Positions 45,900-54,847 of a DNA stretch of 64,000 nt are shown one piece after another. The stretch's first letter is position 1; each line of letters begins with the position of its first letter. Source of the DNA: Candidatus Gastranaerophilales bacterium. GTDB lineage: Bacteria > Cyanobacteriota > Vampirovibrionia > Gastranaerophilales > Gastranaerophilaceae. The stretch lies in contig CALUTF010000005.1 of assembly GCA_944323595.1 (NCBI GenBank), forward strand, positions 1 to 64,000, read 5' to 3'. The position numbers and the translations under genes were made by a program. The notes below the pieces were generated by a model. It did not search any database and was not told the origin of the DNA. It saw only the letters and a list, made by a program, of their open reading frames with translations.

Positions 45900-46655
45900 A
45901 TGATTGAAAATATTGAAGCTAAAGACAGAATTATTCTTGCCCTTGATGTTGATACGTTAGACGAAGTAAGAGAACTTGTTTGTGAATTGAAAGATTATGT
46001 CGGCTCGTTTAAGATAGGTTTACCAATAATTGTCAATTATGGTTATGAAGCGGTGAGATTAATAGAGTCTTTAGGTGCAAAATGCTATTATGACGGCAAA
46101 TTTCACGATATTCCGCATACTGTAGAGAAAGCCTGCCAGCATCTTGTAAAAAATGATGTTAAATACTTTAATATCCATCTTCAAGGCGGGTCCAAAATGG
46201 TTTCATCAGCGGTGAAAGCCTCTCGCGCAGCAGCAAAAGAAATGGGCAAAGAACCACCTCATATATACGGTGTCACACTTCTTTCAAGCTTTGGACAACG
46301 CACTTTGACCGAGGAACTTTGCGTTCAGAAGAATATAGAAGATTATGTTATTCAATTGGTACAGCTTGCGAAAGAATGTGAGCTTGACGGAGTTCTTGCA
46401 AGTGCAGATGAGGCAAAAAGAATTAGAAAATTGTTCGGAGATGATTTGACAATAATTTGTCCTGCAACACGTCCAACCTGGTCGGTTGTTAACGATCAGG
46501 TCAGAGTTGTTACTCCTAAGGAAGCAATACTTGCCGGTGTTGATTATATTGTTATCGGCAGACCTATTATTGAAGCAGAAAACAGAACTGTTGCCGCGCA
46601 GCTTGTTATTGATGAGATTGCTGCTGCACTGGAAGAAAAAGCTCTTCCTGTTTAA
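45900..46655 (+). CDS. pyrF: Orotidine 5'-phosphate decarboxylase
   Basis: PyrF makes UMP in pyrimidine synthesis. The 251-residue TIM-barrel enzyme has ILALDVDTLDEV, FKIGLPIIVNYG, the catalytic motif YYDGKFHDIPHTVEKA (the D-x-K-x-x-D array) and the phosphate site VIGRPIIEAEN. The start at 45900 follows GGAG; the longer frame adds 16 unsupported residues. Its 3' end overlaps the convergent comEC gene by 50 bases. Confidence 0.95.
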   Translation: MIENIEAKDRIILALDVDTLDEVRELVCELKDYVGSFKIGLPIIVNYGYEAVRLIESLGAKCYYDGKFHDIPHTVEKACQHLVKNDVKYFNIHLQGGSKMVSSAVKASRAAAKEMGKEPPHIYGVTLLSSFGQRTLTEELCVQKNIEDYVIQLVQLAKECELDGVLASADEAKRIRKLFGDDLTIICPATRPTWSVVNDQVRVVTPKEAILAGVDYIVIGRPIIEAENRTVAAQLVIDEIAAALEEKALPV

Positions 46656-49035
46656 TGTATTTATGTTTGTTTCTGTCAAATGTTTTTATTTCATAAGAAT
46701 TATCTTTTGAAATAATTTTGACTGAATGATTGATATCTGTCCTGTATATTTTGGTATTTCGTAAAGTATCAAGCACTGCCCTTGTCGGATGTCCGAATGT
46801 GTTTGTACCTGTTGAAATAAGAGAAATTTCCGGCTTTAAATAGCTTATCATATCTGAGTCAACAACATTATTCCCGCCGTGATGACCGACTTTTAAAACA
46901 TCAATATCATCAGGAATGTTTTTCTTTACCTGTTCAAACGCTTTTACTCCTGCGTCACCTGTGAATAACATTTTGAAATTATTATGCTGTACAAGTGCAA
47001 ATATTGAATTTTCATTGTCATTCTTTTTACCGTTAAAATGTCCTCTCATAACATTTATTGAAAAATTGGGTTCTGTATAAATCGGCTCCGGCTTATTAAC
47101 AACAACAGTATTTATATTTTTTGTTTTAAGAATAGAATAAATTTGTTCTGAAGTATAGGAATCATCTTCAGTAGAATTTATATAAACGGTTTTTACTTTC
47201 AGATTTTTAATCAAATCGTATGCCCCGCCGGAGTGGTCATTGTCAAAGTGGGTAATTATAATTCCCTCAAGATTTTTTATACCTCTATCTTTCATATATT
47301 TCAGGATAAGAAACTCAGCCTGCGACTTACCGCCGTTATAACCGGATTTACCTGTGTCTATCATGAAGTATTTGTTTTGAGGTGTTTTAAGTAAAAATGC
47401 GTCTGCATTTTTTACATCAAAAGCTATTACCTCAAAATTCCTGTTCGGGATGTTTATCGTAGAAACAAAGATGACACCTGTCAGAGCGCATATTGTCAGA
47501 AAAACTTTTTTGTTAAAGCTGGTCTTAAATAAAAAGGTTATCAAAAGCACAATCACGTAATATAAAAGCAATTGAAAAATTGACGGATGTGTAGTTTGCA
47601 GAACAGCATTCGGAATATCCGAGAAAAAGTTTGATATCTCTACAATAACATTCAGCATAATATTTAAAATAAAATCTATCGCAGGACACAGAAATTTTGC
47701 TAATAAGGGGACCATAGCCAGTATTGAACTGATAAAGCCACCAAAGCTGACTATACTTAAAAACGGCATAATTGCTATATTTGCAAGAACAGAATAAGTT
47801 GAGATTGTATTAAAATAAAACATCTGTATCGGAATAACCCACACCTGCGCTACAACAGGAATTAAGACCGCAGAGAGTACAACCGGTGCATAAGGTAATT
47901 TTATGGCTTTAATTTTTTCCTGTAATATTTCGGCTGTCGTCAAAAGTCCGAATGTTACGACAAATGAAAGCTGAAAACCTACGTCATTTATATATGCAGG
48001 GTTATAAATTAACATCAACATGCCGACGAATGACAAAAGAGAAATGCTGTGTGCATCTCTGTCTATAAGTTTTCCTGCCAGCACAAACAAAAGCATAAGT
48101 GCGGCTCTCACGACAGATGCTCCTAAACCTGTCATAAGAGTGTAAAGTATGACAATTCCCATACCGCTTATTACGCTGAATTTAAAAGGAACGCGGAGCC
48201 GCCGCATAAAGAAATACCAGAAAGAATATATAAACGCCACATTCATACCGGAAGCTGCAAGTATATGGAGCAAACCCGAATTTGTAAAAGAATCTTTTAC
48301 GTAATCAGGCGGTGCCACAGCATCATCACCAAAAACAATCCCGCCTAGAATTTCAAGATTAGGACTTTTTAAATAATCTGAATGTATATCTATAATTTTG
48401 TTTCTAAGATTATTTAGTCCGGACAAAAATTTCCATCGCAAAGACATTTTTGTGTCAATTTCTGTGAAATCTTCGAAATTCGCATAAATTACTGAATGAG
48501 TGTTGAAATTCCTCAGATATTTTGAATAGTCAAATTGTGATGGGTTTGTAGATGCTGCCGGAATACGAATTTTTGCATCTTTTATGTTGTAACTTTTGCC
48601 TATATCAAACATTGAAAAATTATTGTCTTCTGATGTCACAGTAACAAGCGTTTTACCGGTTATATTATTATTGTTTATTTTGTTCGCGTTGAAAAAGAAT
48701 TTTGTTTTTCCTGTCTTGCTGCTATTTGGAATTGAAACAATTTGCCCTGTGATATCTGCTTTCAGAGGTGCTAATTTGGAAAGTTCATCATAGTTAATTG
48801 TTTTTAATCCGGCATTAAAAAAGCCTGCATAGAAAACTATAATCCAGAAGATTACATATTTTACCGGAATAATGTTTAAAATTAATAGTAAAATCATACC
48901 GGCAGAAATTATACAAGCCGCTGCTACCGCACAATCATTGAAGTATGACATAATTCCAACAATAAAGATTATTGCTGTAATAAACATAACAGAATTTTTA
49001 TTCTGCAAATATTCTAAAACATACTTCCTAAACAT
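46606..49035 (-). CDS. comEC: ComEC/Rec2-family DNA uptake protein
   Basis: This 809-residue polytopic protein forms the channel for single-stranded DNA entry. It has helices near the N-terminus, an OB-fold region (DITGQIVSIPNSSK), the competence domain (ILGGIVFGDDAVAPP, LLHILAASGMNVAFIYSFWYF), about ten helices, and a C-terminal metallo-beta-lactamase domain (IITHFDNDHSGGAYDLI, LKVGHHGGNNVVD). All three domains are present, so natural competence is possible. No other com gene is in the window. The start has poor Shine-Dalgarno. Confidence 0.95.
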   Translation of the reverse strand: MFRKYVLEYLQNKNSVMFITAIIFIVGIMSYFNDCAVAAACIISAGMILLLILNIIPVKYVIFWIIVFYAGFFNAGLKTINYDELSKLAPLKADITGQIVSIPNSSKTGKTKFFFNANKINNNNITGKTLVTVTSEDNNFSMFDIGKSYNIKDAKIRIPAASTNPSQFDYSKYLRNFNTHSVIYANFEDFTEIDTKMSLRWKFLSGLNNLRNKIIDIHSDYLKSPNLEILGGIVFGDDAVAPPDYVKDSFTNSGLLHILAASGMNVAFIYSFWYFFMRRLRVPFKFSVISGMGIVILYTLMTGLGASVVRAALMLLFVLAGKLIDRDAHSISLLSFVGMLMLIYNPAYINDVGFQLSFVVTFGLLTTAEILQEKIKAIKLPYAPVVLSAVLIPVVAQVWVIPIQMFYFNTISTYSVLANIAIMPFLSIVSFGGFISSILAMVPLLAKFLCPAIDFILNIMLNVIVEISNFFSDIPNAVLQTTHPSIFQLLLYYVIVLLITFLFKTSFNKKVFLTICALTGVIFVSTINIPNRNFEVIAFDVKNADAFLLKTPQNKYFMIDTGKSGYNGGKSQAEFLILKYMKDRGIKNLEGIIITHFDNDHSGGAYDLIKNLKVKTVYINSTEDDSYTSEQIYSILKTKNINTVVVNKPEPIYTEPNFSINVMRGHFNGKKNDNENSIFALVQHNNFKMLFTGDAGVKAFEQVKKNIPDDIDVLKVGHHGGNNVVDSDMISYLKPEISLISTGTNTFGHPTRAVLDTLRNTKIYRTDINHSVKIISKDNSYEIKTFDRNKHKYIKQEELFLPVQQQSHQ

Positions 49036-49104
49036 TCTTAAATAATCATACAGAAAAAATATTTCCTTACAATAGAAAATAAGCCTGATATAAATTTTTA
49101 TAAT

Positions 49105-51012
49105 CTATTTAGCCCAGAATTTCCAGAAGCTTTTGCGGGATTTTTTGTCTGCAGATGCTGTTTTATCGGAAGCTTTTGCGTTATCCTGTTTTGTTTGCAA
49201 TGTTTGAACAGGTTTTTCATGGGCTGTCCACATAGCTTTGAAATCAGGTGTCGGGGTTCTCTTTACAGGAGGATGAGGATTAAATGCACTCATTGCAAGT
49301 GTATCAATATATTTTTGTGTAAAATGTGCATAGTCAAAGAATGATATACCTTTTAGACCGAGTTTTCTTATTTCGTAAATTTGTCTAATCATATCTTCTT
49401 CTGTTCCGTGCATAAAGCTTACGAATAGACCGGCAATTAAATCAGTTCCTGCTGATTTTGAGTTAACAACTTCTCTTATCATTGAATTAGCGACAGTAGA
49501 ATCGCAGGTTAAAAGCAGCGGAGTGAATCCGTTTACGTAACCGCGTAAAGACCATACTCTCCAGTCTTGTTGTTTATTTACTAATGCAGATGCTCTATCC
49601 GGAAATATAACGGTACTTACATACACTTTTTTCTTATTTCCTAAAGTACCGACTTTTCTAACCATATTAGTAATTTTTTCTCTGCGGTATTCACACCAAA
49701 CTTCCCATAAAGGATCATCCATTTTAATATTTATAGGGTCAACTCCGTGCAGTGCACTAAAGTCTTTTCTTGCAAAAGATGTATAGCCCCAGCTATAAGT
49801 ATCACTTTTAGCCACAGCCTGCGGGTATCTGATATAATCCAGATTAATTCCGTCCGGTTTGTATTCCTGAATAATTTCTGTTATCAGGCTCATCAGGAAT
49901 TCCTGAACGGCAGGATTTGCAGGATCTAAGAAATATCCGTTATGTTCTGCTACCGATTGGGTCGGAGCGTTGTAATCAGCGAATTTTTTGTTCTTATTTG
50001 CCCATTCAGGTTTTACAGCCAGAATGTTTTTTGCATTTGAATACGGATAGGAATTTCCGACATAGAAAGTTTCAAACCATACGTGAAGCTTCATACCGTG
50101 TTTGTGTGCTTCTTTAATCCATATTTGCAGCGGATCAAATCCTGAAAAATTTTCTCTTTGTTTTACAAAACCGTAAGATGCCATTACGTCGCTCGGGTAA
50201 ATAGTTCGTCCGTGATAGTATGTTTCAAGAAAAATAGTGTTAATTCCTGCAAGTTTGAGTTTATCAATCGTTGCTTCTATCTCATCACGATTTTTTTCAA
50301 CGGGTCTTAGCCAGACTGCTTTTGTTTCATACTGGCTGTATGGCAGAGCCGTTCTTATTGCCATATTTGCAGATTCTATTGCCTTTTTTGAAAAATCATC
50401 TATCTTTGCGGGGAAATGTTTTGCAAGTTTTAAATATTCTGTAGATTCAGAGATGTATTCAGACGGTACTTTGCTTTTGTAGTCGTTTCTGTAACGCTTA
50501 TAAAATTCTACCATTTCGGTAGCTTCTTTTATTTTTTCTTCCGCTTCAAACAGGTAGCTTTCTGATGTCAGGTATGTATTAAGTGTCATATTAGGCAAAT
50601 CAATATAGATTTTTGTCCCTACCGTAATATTTTTGTTAATCCAGTTTTGAGCCTTGCCGTGTCCGCTGATTACAAAACCGTTTTTAGGAATATAGGAATC
50701 AGCACCACTTATGGATTTTACAGTGTTGCCCTCAACAATGGCTTCTGTTCCGTATTCGTTTGTGTTAGTTCTCTCTCCGTATGCCGGTGTATAAATTACC
50801 AGCTGATTGGCGCCGCGGACTCCGGGAAAATAAGTCCCTGTTGTATTGTTATGTATACTCGGGTCTATTTTTGATATTGCACGGTTTGATTGTGCAAACA
50901 GGATTTCATTTTTCGAGAGTATATATGGAGCATAAGCATTGATAACATCAGCCGCAAGAACCTGTGCAGCTGTCATTATTATTAAAGATATAATGATTAT
51001 AATTTTTTTCAT
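49105..51012 (-). CDS. GHL10-family glycoside hydrolase
   Basis: This 635-residue exported protein has a signal peptide, an N-terminal region of about 215 residues with TPAYGERTNTNEYGTEAIV, and a GHL10 (DUF187) TIM barrel beginning TKAVWLRPVEKNRDEI and continuing with GINTIFLETYYHGRTIYPS, HKHGMKLHVWFETFY and KPDGINLDYIRYPQ. Family members are predicted glycosidases acting on surface or wall glycans. A proline and lysine-rich tail follows. A GGGAG site precedes the ATG. Confidence 0.9.
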   Translation of the reverse strand: MKKIIIIISLIIMTAAQVLAADVINAYAPYILSKNEILFAQSNRAISKIDPSIHNNTTGTYFPGVRGANQLVIYTPAYGERTNTNEYGTEAIVEGNTVKSISGADSYIPKNGFVISGHGKAQNWINKNITVGTKIYIDLPNMTLNTYLTSESYLFEAEEKIKEATEMVEFYKRYRNDYKSKVPSEYISESTEYLKLAKHFPAKIDDFSKKAIESANMAIRTALPYSQYETKAVWLRPVEKNRDEIEATIDKLKLAGINTIFLETYYHGRTIYPSDVMASYGFVKQRENFSGFDPLQIWIKEAHKHGMKLHVWFETFYVGNSYPYSNAKNILAVKPEWANKNKKFADYNAPTQSVAEHNGYFLDPANPAVQEFLMSLITEIIQEYKPDGINLDYIRYPQAVAKSDTYSWGYTSFARKDFSALHGVDPINIKMDDPLWEVWCEYRREKITNMVRKVGTLGNKKKVYVSTVIFPDRASALVNKQQDWRVWSLRGYVNGFTPLLLTCDSTVANSMIREVVNSKSAGTDLIAGLFVSFMHGTEEDMIRQIYEIRKLGLKGISFFDYAHFTQKYIDTLAMSAFNPHPPVKRTPTPDFKAMWTAHEKPVQTLQTKQDNAKASDKTASADKKSRKSFWKFWAK

Positions 51013-51015
51013 TTA

Positions 51016-51681
51016 TTACTCCCGAATGAAATAATAATATTCAGAATTTTCGTAATTTAACGAGTTAATTTGGTTTATTTTTTCTTGAAGTTCTGTGTTA
51101 TCCGGGTATATTTTCAATGATGCCTCATAGAATTCCCGGGCTTTAATTAAATCTGCAAGTTTTTCATAAGTTTTACCTAATTTCAAATTTAAATCATAGC
51201 TGTTGCTATATCCATTATTATACGATATCAGGTAATAATTTAATGCCCTTTTGTAGTTATTTCTTTTGTAGAAAAATTCTCCGAAGTAGAAATTTGCGTA
51301 AGGATCACGTGCATTTAAATTTGTTGCTCTGTAAAAATATTCTTTAGCCAGTCTGTCAATTTTCTTTTCGTCATAGATTCTTCCGAGTTGAACGCAAGGA
51401 TAAATTTGTGACGGATCAATTTTGGTAAGCAGTTGATACTTGCCCATTGCTAAATCGAAAAATTTTAGTTTATCCTCCTTGCTTTCCGCGGTTTCTCCAT
51501 TGTAGAAAAGATATTCAGCCTCTGCCTCAATGGAAGTTTTGTCTAACTTGGAATAGTCCACAAATATGTCATTCAACTCTATGCGGCCGGTTTGGAATGA
51601 ATAAACCGGAACCGCTGGAGTCAATGTTAATAATAAAAACAGAGATATAATATTTTTACAAATCTTCAAATGACGGACCAT
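51016..51681 (-). CDS. Exported TPR protein
   Basis: This protein of about 221 residues has an N-terminal hydrophobic helix (signal peptide or anchor) and about four TPR units (KIDRLAKEYFYRATNLNARDPYANFYFGEF, then KRALNYYLISYNNGY and ADLIKAREFYEASLKIYPD). It probably mediates protein contacts in the periplasm. The start is uncertain: the ATG at 51681 overlaps the end of the upstream gene by 26 bases without a good Shine-Dalgarno, suggesting coupled translation. It is followed four bases later by the GHL10 gene. Confidence 0.8.
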   Translation of the reverse strand: MVRHLKICKNIISLFLLLTLTPAVPVYSFQTGRIELNDIFVDYSKLDKTSIEAEAEYLFYNGETAESKEDKLKFFDLAMGKYQLLTKIDPSQIYPCVQLGRIYDEKKIDRLAKEYFYRATNLNARDPYANFYFGEFFYKRNNYKRALNYYLISYNNGYSNSYDLNLKLGKTYEKLADLIKAREFYEASLKIYPDNTELQEKINQINSLNYENSEYYYFIRE

Positions 51682-51976
51682 ATTTAATATCGTGATGCAT
51701 TGACTTACCGTCATCGTATGCCGGATCAATGTAAATAAAAGCGTTTCTAATCCATCTGACAACCGCAGGAGAATTATTATAACGTTCTCTTACGGAATTG
51801 GTGTATTCAACACCTGTGGCGCGTGCTTTGCTTGACTGAACTGAATCAGCCGTAAGAGTTGAATACCCTTGCAATTTTAATTCATCAAACGAAGATGCCT
51901 GCTCTGTAGCAATTACAGCATAAGCAGGCGCAGCAAGCGTTACCAGCATTCCAATTACAAATAATTTACTTTTCAT
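51656..51976 (-). CDS. Small exported protein of unknown function
   Basis: This 106-residue protein has a signal peptide cut after AYA, then a soluble region with no recognised fold (DELKLQGYSTLTADSVQSSK). The ATG at 51976 has GAGG five bases upstream. It heads the run small exported protein-TPR protein-GHL10 hydrolase, and all three carry export signals, so they may form one periplasmic or surface unit. Confidence 0.75.
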   Translation of the reverse strand: MKSKLFVIGMLVTLAAPAYAVIATEQASSFDELKLQGYSTLTADSVQSSKARATGVEYTNSVRERYNNSPAVVRWIRNAFIYIDPAYDDGKSMHHDIKYGPSFEDL

Positions 51977-52061
51977 GTACACCTCTGTTTTTACCTAATT
52001 ATAATACATTTAAGGACATCTACAAAAACATTATAAATTCTTTACAAAGATTATACATGGA

Positions 52062-53117
52062 TTATTTGTAGGATTTTATTATAATTTCTTCCAATTTTTC
52101 GAGAAGATTTTCTTCCGGAACTTTAGCAATGATTTCGCCTTTTTTAAAGATATACCCCTCTTTTATGCCGCCTGCAATCCCAAAATCGGCATGTCTGGCT
52201 TCTCCGGGACCATTTACCGCACATCCCATGGTCGCAATAGTTATTGGCAGGTCAAGGTTTTTAAATTTTTCTTCTACTTTTTTCGCAAGAGATATTAAAT
52301 CTATCTGAGTTCTGCCGCATGTTGGGCATGATACAAAATTAACTCCGCGTTCTCTTAAGCCGAGTGATTTTAAAATTTGAAATCCTGCATCAACTTCTTC
52401 AACGGGGTTTTCAGTAAGGGAAACTCTTATTGTATCGCCAATCCCCTCGGCAAGAAGTGTTCCGAGTCCCACTGATGATTTAATCAATCCGCCTTTTAAT
52501 GTTCCTGCTTCCGTGACTCCGAGGTGCAGCGGGTAATCAATCTTTTGTGATATAGAGCGGTATGCTTCTATTGTCGTCAAAACATCTGACGATTTTAGCG
52601 AAACTTTTATTAAATCAAAATCCAAATCTTCTAGAATTTGGATATGTTTCAACGCGCTTTTCACCATTTTTTCCGAGAGCGGAATATTTTCTTCCAGAAG
52701 TTCTTTTTCAAGTGAACCTGCATTAACCCCTATTCTTATAGGAATTTGTTGCTGCTTTGCAAGTGAAACTACTTTTTCCACATTTTCACGTTTCCCGATA
52801 TTTCCCGGATTTAAACGAAGTGCGCTTATGCCGTTATTAATACATTGAATAGCCAGTCTGTAATCAAAATGTATATCAGCAATTAAAGGAACCGGAGAAC
52901 GTTTTACAAGCTCTTTTATTGCGTCTGCCGCATCTTTATTAAGTACAGCTAGTCTGACAAGTTCACATCCGTGCTCTGTAAGTTCAGAAATCTGTGACAT
53001 TGTAGCATCAACGTCACGGGTATCTGTGTTGCACATTGATTGCACACTAATTGGTGCACCGTTGCCAATTTTTACATTTCCGATATTAATTTCTTTTGTT
53101 TTTCTTCTGTTTATCAT
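52062..53117 (-). CDS. ispG: 4-hydroxy-3-methylbut-2-enyl diphosphate synthase IspG
   Basis: IspG (GcpE) reduces MEcPP to HMBPP in the MEP isoprenoid pathway using a 4Fe-4S cluster. The 351-residue protein starts INRRKTKEINIGNVKIG, has QSMCNTDTRDV, IADIHFDYRLA and the cluster cysteines in SCPTCGRTQ and TMGCAVNGPGEA. The start at 53117 gives the family N-terminus; the upstream 23 residues do not belong. There is no Shine-Dalgarno; TACAAT ends six bases upstream. It is divergent from the phosphoesterase, 39 bases away. Confidence 0.96.
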   Translation of the reverse strand: MINRRKTKEINIGNVKIGNGAPISVQSMCNTDTRDVDATMSQISELTEHGCELVRLAVLNKDAADAIKELVKRSPVPLIADIHFDYRLAIQCINNGISALRLNPGNIGKRENVEKVVSLAKQQQIPIRIGVNAGSLEKELLEENIPLSEKMVKSALKHIQILEDLDFDLIKVSLKSSDVLTTIEAYRSISQKIDYPLHLGVTEAGTLKGGLIKSSVGLGTLLAEGIGDTIRVSLTENPVEEVDAGFQILKSLGLRERGVNFVSCPTCGRTQIDLISLAKKVEEKFKNLDLPITIATMGCAVNGPGEARHADFGIAGGIKEGYIFKKGEIIAKVPEENLLEKLEEIIIKSYK

Positions 53118-53123
53118 AGAATT

Positions 53124-53129
53124 ATTGTA
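53124..53129 (-). promoter_or_regulatory. Extended -10 of leaderless ispG
   Basis: On the minus strand TGC-TACAAT ends six bases before the ATG at 53117. Confidence 0.6.
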
Positions 53130-53156
53130 GCACATAAAAAAATAGAGGGAGTAATT

Positions 53157-53891
53157 ATGAAAATAGCAGTAATTTCTGACATCCACGCAAACTATCAGGC
53201 TTTAGAAGCCGTAATGAAAGATATAAAACAAGAAAAATGCGATAAAGTTTTCTGTCTTGGCGATCTTGCAATGGCAGGACCACAGCCGCACATGGTAATA
53301 GATTTTGTAAGAAAACAAACGGACTGGACTGTAATTCAGGGGAATACGGATAAGCTGATTGCGGAATATACAGAGCAGACTTATGAAGATGTAAAAAAGA
53401 TGTATCCGATGATGGCAAATGCACTTGCGGATGATGTCAAAATTCTGGAAACTGATAAAAAAGAATATTTAAGAAATCTGCCGCCGCAGTTAGAACTTGA
53501 GATTGAAAATATAAAAGTTCTACTGGTGCATGGGTCTCCTAGAAAAAACAACGAAAATATTTTCCCTGATATGCCTGTAAATGAAGTTGAAGAAATGATA
53601 AAAGGTACGGATGCAGATTTGATATTCTGCGGGCATACCCACCAGCCATGCGGCTATCAGACTTCTACAAAGCAGACTGTTGTAAATGTCGGCAGTGTAG
53701 GCAGACCTATGACAGAAGTTCCTGATGCCTGTTATGTCATAGCGGATTTTAACAACGGCGGGTTTTCTATCAACCATAAATTTATAGATTATGACCGGAA
53801 AATGGCGGCAGAAATCGTTATGGCAAGAGGTTATGAGGGGGCTGACAAGATTGCCGGATTGCTTTTAAATCCGACAGAAAGACATGTGTAA
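53157..53891 (+). CDS. YfcE/MJ0936-type metallophosphoesterase
   Basis: This 244-residue calcineurin-like phosphoesterase has all metal motifs: ISDIHANYQALEAV (DxH), CLGDLAMAGPQP (GD), IQGNTDKL (GN), LVHGSPR (H) and CGHTHQP (GHTH). It would hydrolyse phosphodiesters or phosphomonoesters; the substrate is unknown. The start at 53157 follows GAGGGAG and removes 39 residues that overlap ispG's leader. Confidence 0.9.
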   Translation: MKIAVISDIHANYQALEAVMKDIKQEKCDKVFCLGDLAMAGPQPHMVIDFVRKQTDWTVIQGNTDKLIAEYTEQTYEDVKKMYPMMANALADDVKILETDKKEYLRNLPPQLELEIENIKVLLVHGSPRKNNENIFPDMPVNEVEEMIKGTDADLIFCGHTHQPCGYQTSTKQTVVNVGSVGRPMTEVPDACYVIADFNNGGFSINHKFIDYDRKMAAEIVMARGYEGADKIAGLLLNPTERHV

Positions 53892-53927
53892 GCTCTACAT
53901 ATTTAATTAAATATTTGATTTCGTATA

Positions 53928-54596
53928 CTAAACAAGACCCTCTTTAAGTGCTTTTACTGCAGCCTGCGTTCTGTCATCAACAACAAGTTTTTGAATAATA
54001 TTACAAACGTGAGCTTTTGCGGTATGTTCTGATATAGTCAGAGCTTCTGCAATTTCGCAGTTGGATTTTCCGTCTACAATAAGCTTTAAGACTTCATATT
54101 CGCGCTGGGTCAAGTTTGCGTGTTGTTCTTTAAACATGGCTCTTGACATTTGTCGCGGAGGAATGACTCCGCAATTTTTATCGCGTAATATCGGTACTAC
54201 CTGCGGATCAAGCCACATTGCGCCGTCTTTTATTGTTTTTATAATCATCTTTAAAACTTCTGTGTTGATATCTTTCATCACATAAGCCCGTGCTCCTGCC
54301 TGCAATGCTGCTAACACTTCTTCTTCACTCAGATGTGATGTTAAAATTACTATTTTTGCCTGCGGATAACGTTCAATTATCCGTTTTGTTGCTTCAATTC
54401 CGCTTATATCCGGCAGACCCAAATCCATTAAAACAACATCGGGGTGCGTAATTATATAATTTTCTACAGCTTCTTTGCCGCTTTGTGCTTCTGAAATTAT
54501 TTCGAGTTCGTTCTGCTCTTCAAATAGTGATTTCAGTCCGACTCGCATAAGTTTTTGATCTTCTACTAATAATACTTTTACAGGTTTATTACTCAT
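53928..54596 (-). CDS. Second NarL/LuxR-type response regulator
   Basis: This 222-residue regulator has a receiver with D58 (VVLMDLGLPDISG) and a C-terminal LuxR helix-turn-helix (LTQREYEVLKLIVDGKSNCEIAEALTISEHTAKAHV in parts). It is close in plan to 43772-44470 but has no kinase beside it, so the partner is elsewhere or is the soluble kinase at 43037. An AAAGGCG Shine-Dalgarno is present. The 250-base gap upstream is shared with nadB. Confidence 0.9.
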   Translation of the reverse strand: MSNKPVKVLLVEDQKLMRVGLKSLFEEQNELEIISEAQSGKEAVENYIITHPDVVLMDLGLPDISGIEATKRIIERYPQAKIVILTSHLSEEEVLAALQAGARAYVMKDINTEVLKMIIKTIKDGAMWLDPQVVPILRDKNCGVIPPRQMSRAMFKEQHANLTQREYEVLKLIVDGKSNCEIAEALTISEHTAKAHVCNIIQKLVVDDRTQAAVKALKEGLV

Positions 54597-54847
54597 GTTT
54601 TCGCCTTTCTGATTTTCTTACTTTTGGATATTATTACTCTATAATTTATTTATTCAGCTTGTATTCCCTTATGTAAATTCTCTGGTGATTATATTTTCTT
54701 CTTATTACTTTTAATTTTTATTTTAGTTAAATTTATAAAAAATTTAATGAAAACTTAATATTACCGGTATGGAAAAATTTTTCTATTTGGTTTAAAATAG
54801 TAATAATAGAAAAAGTAAAGTGTGTCGGGTTTATAAGGACAAACATT

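Noticed and set aside
46606-46655. Overlap of pyrF and comEC as an assembly error
   Set aside because: Both C-termini read through to proper stops in convergent genes, and short 3' overlaps also occur at 11071-11100 and 29190-29209.
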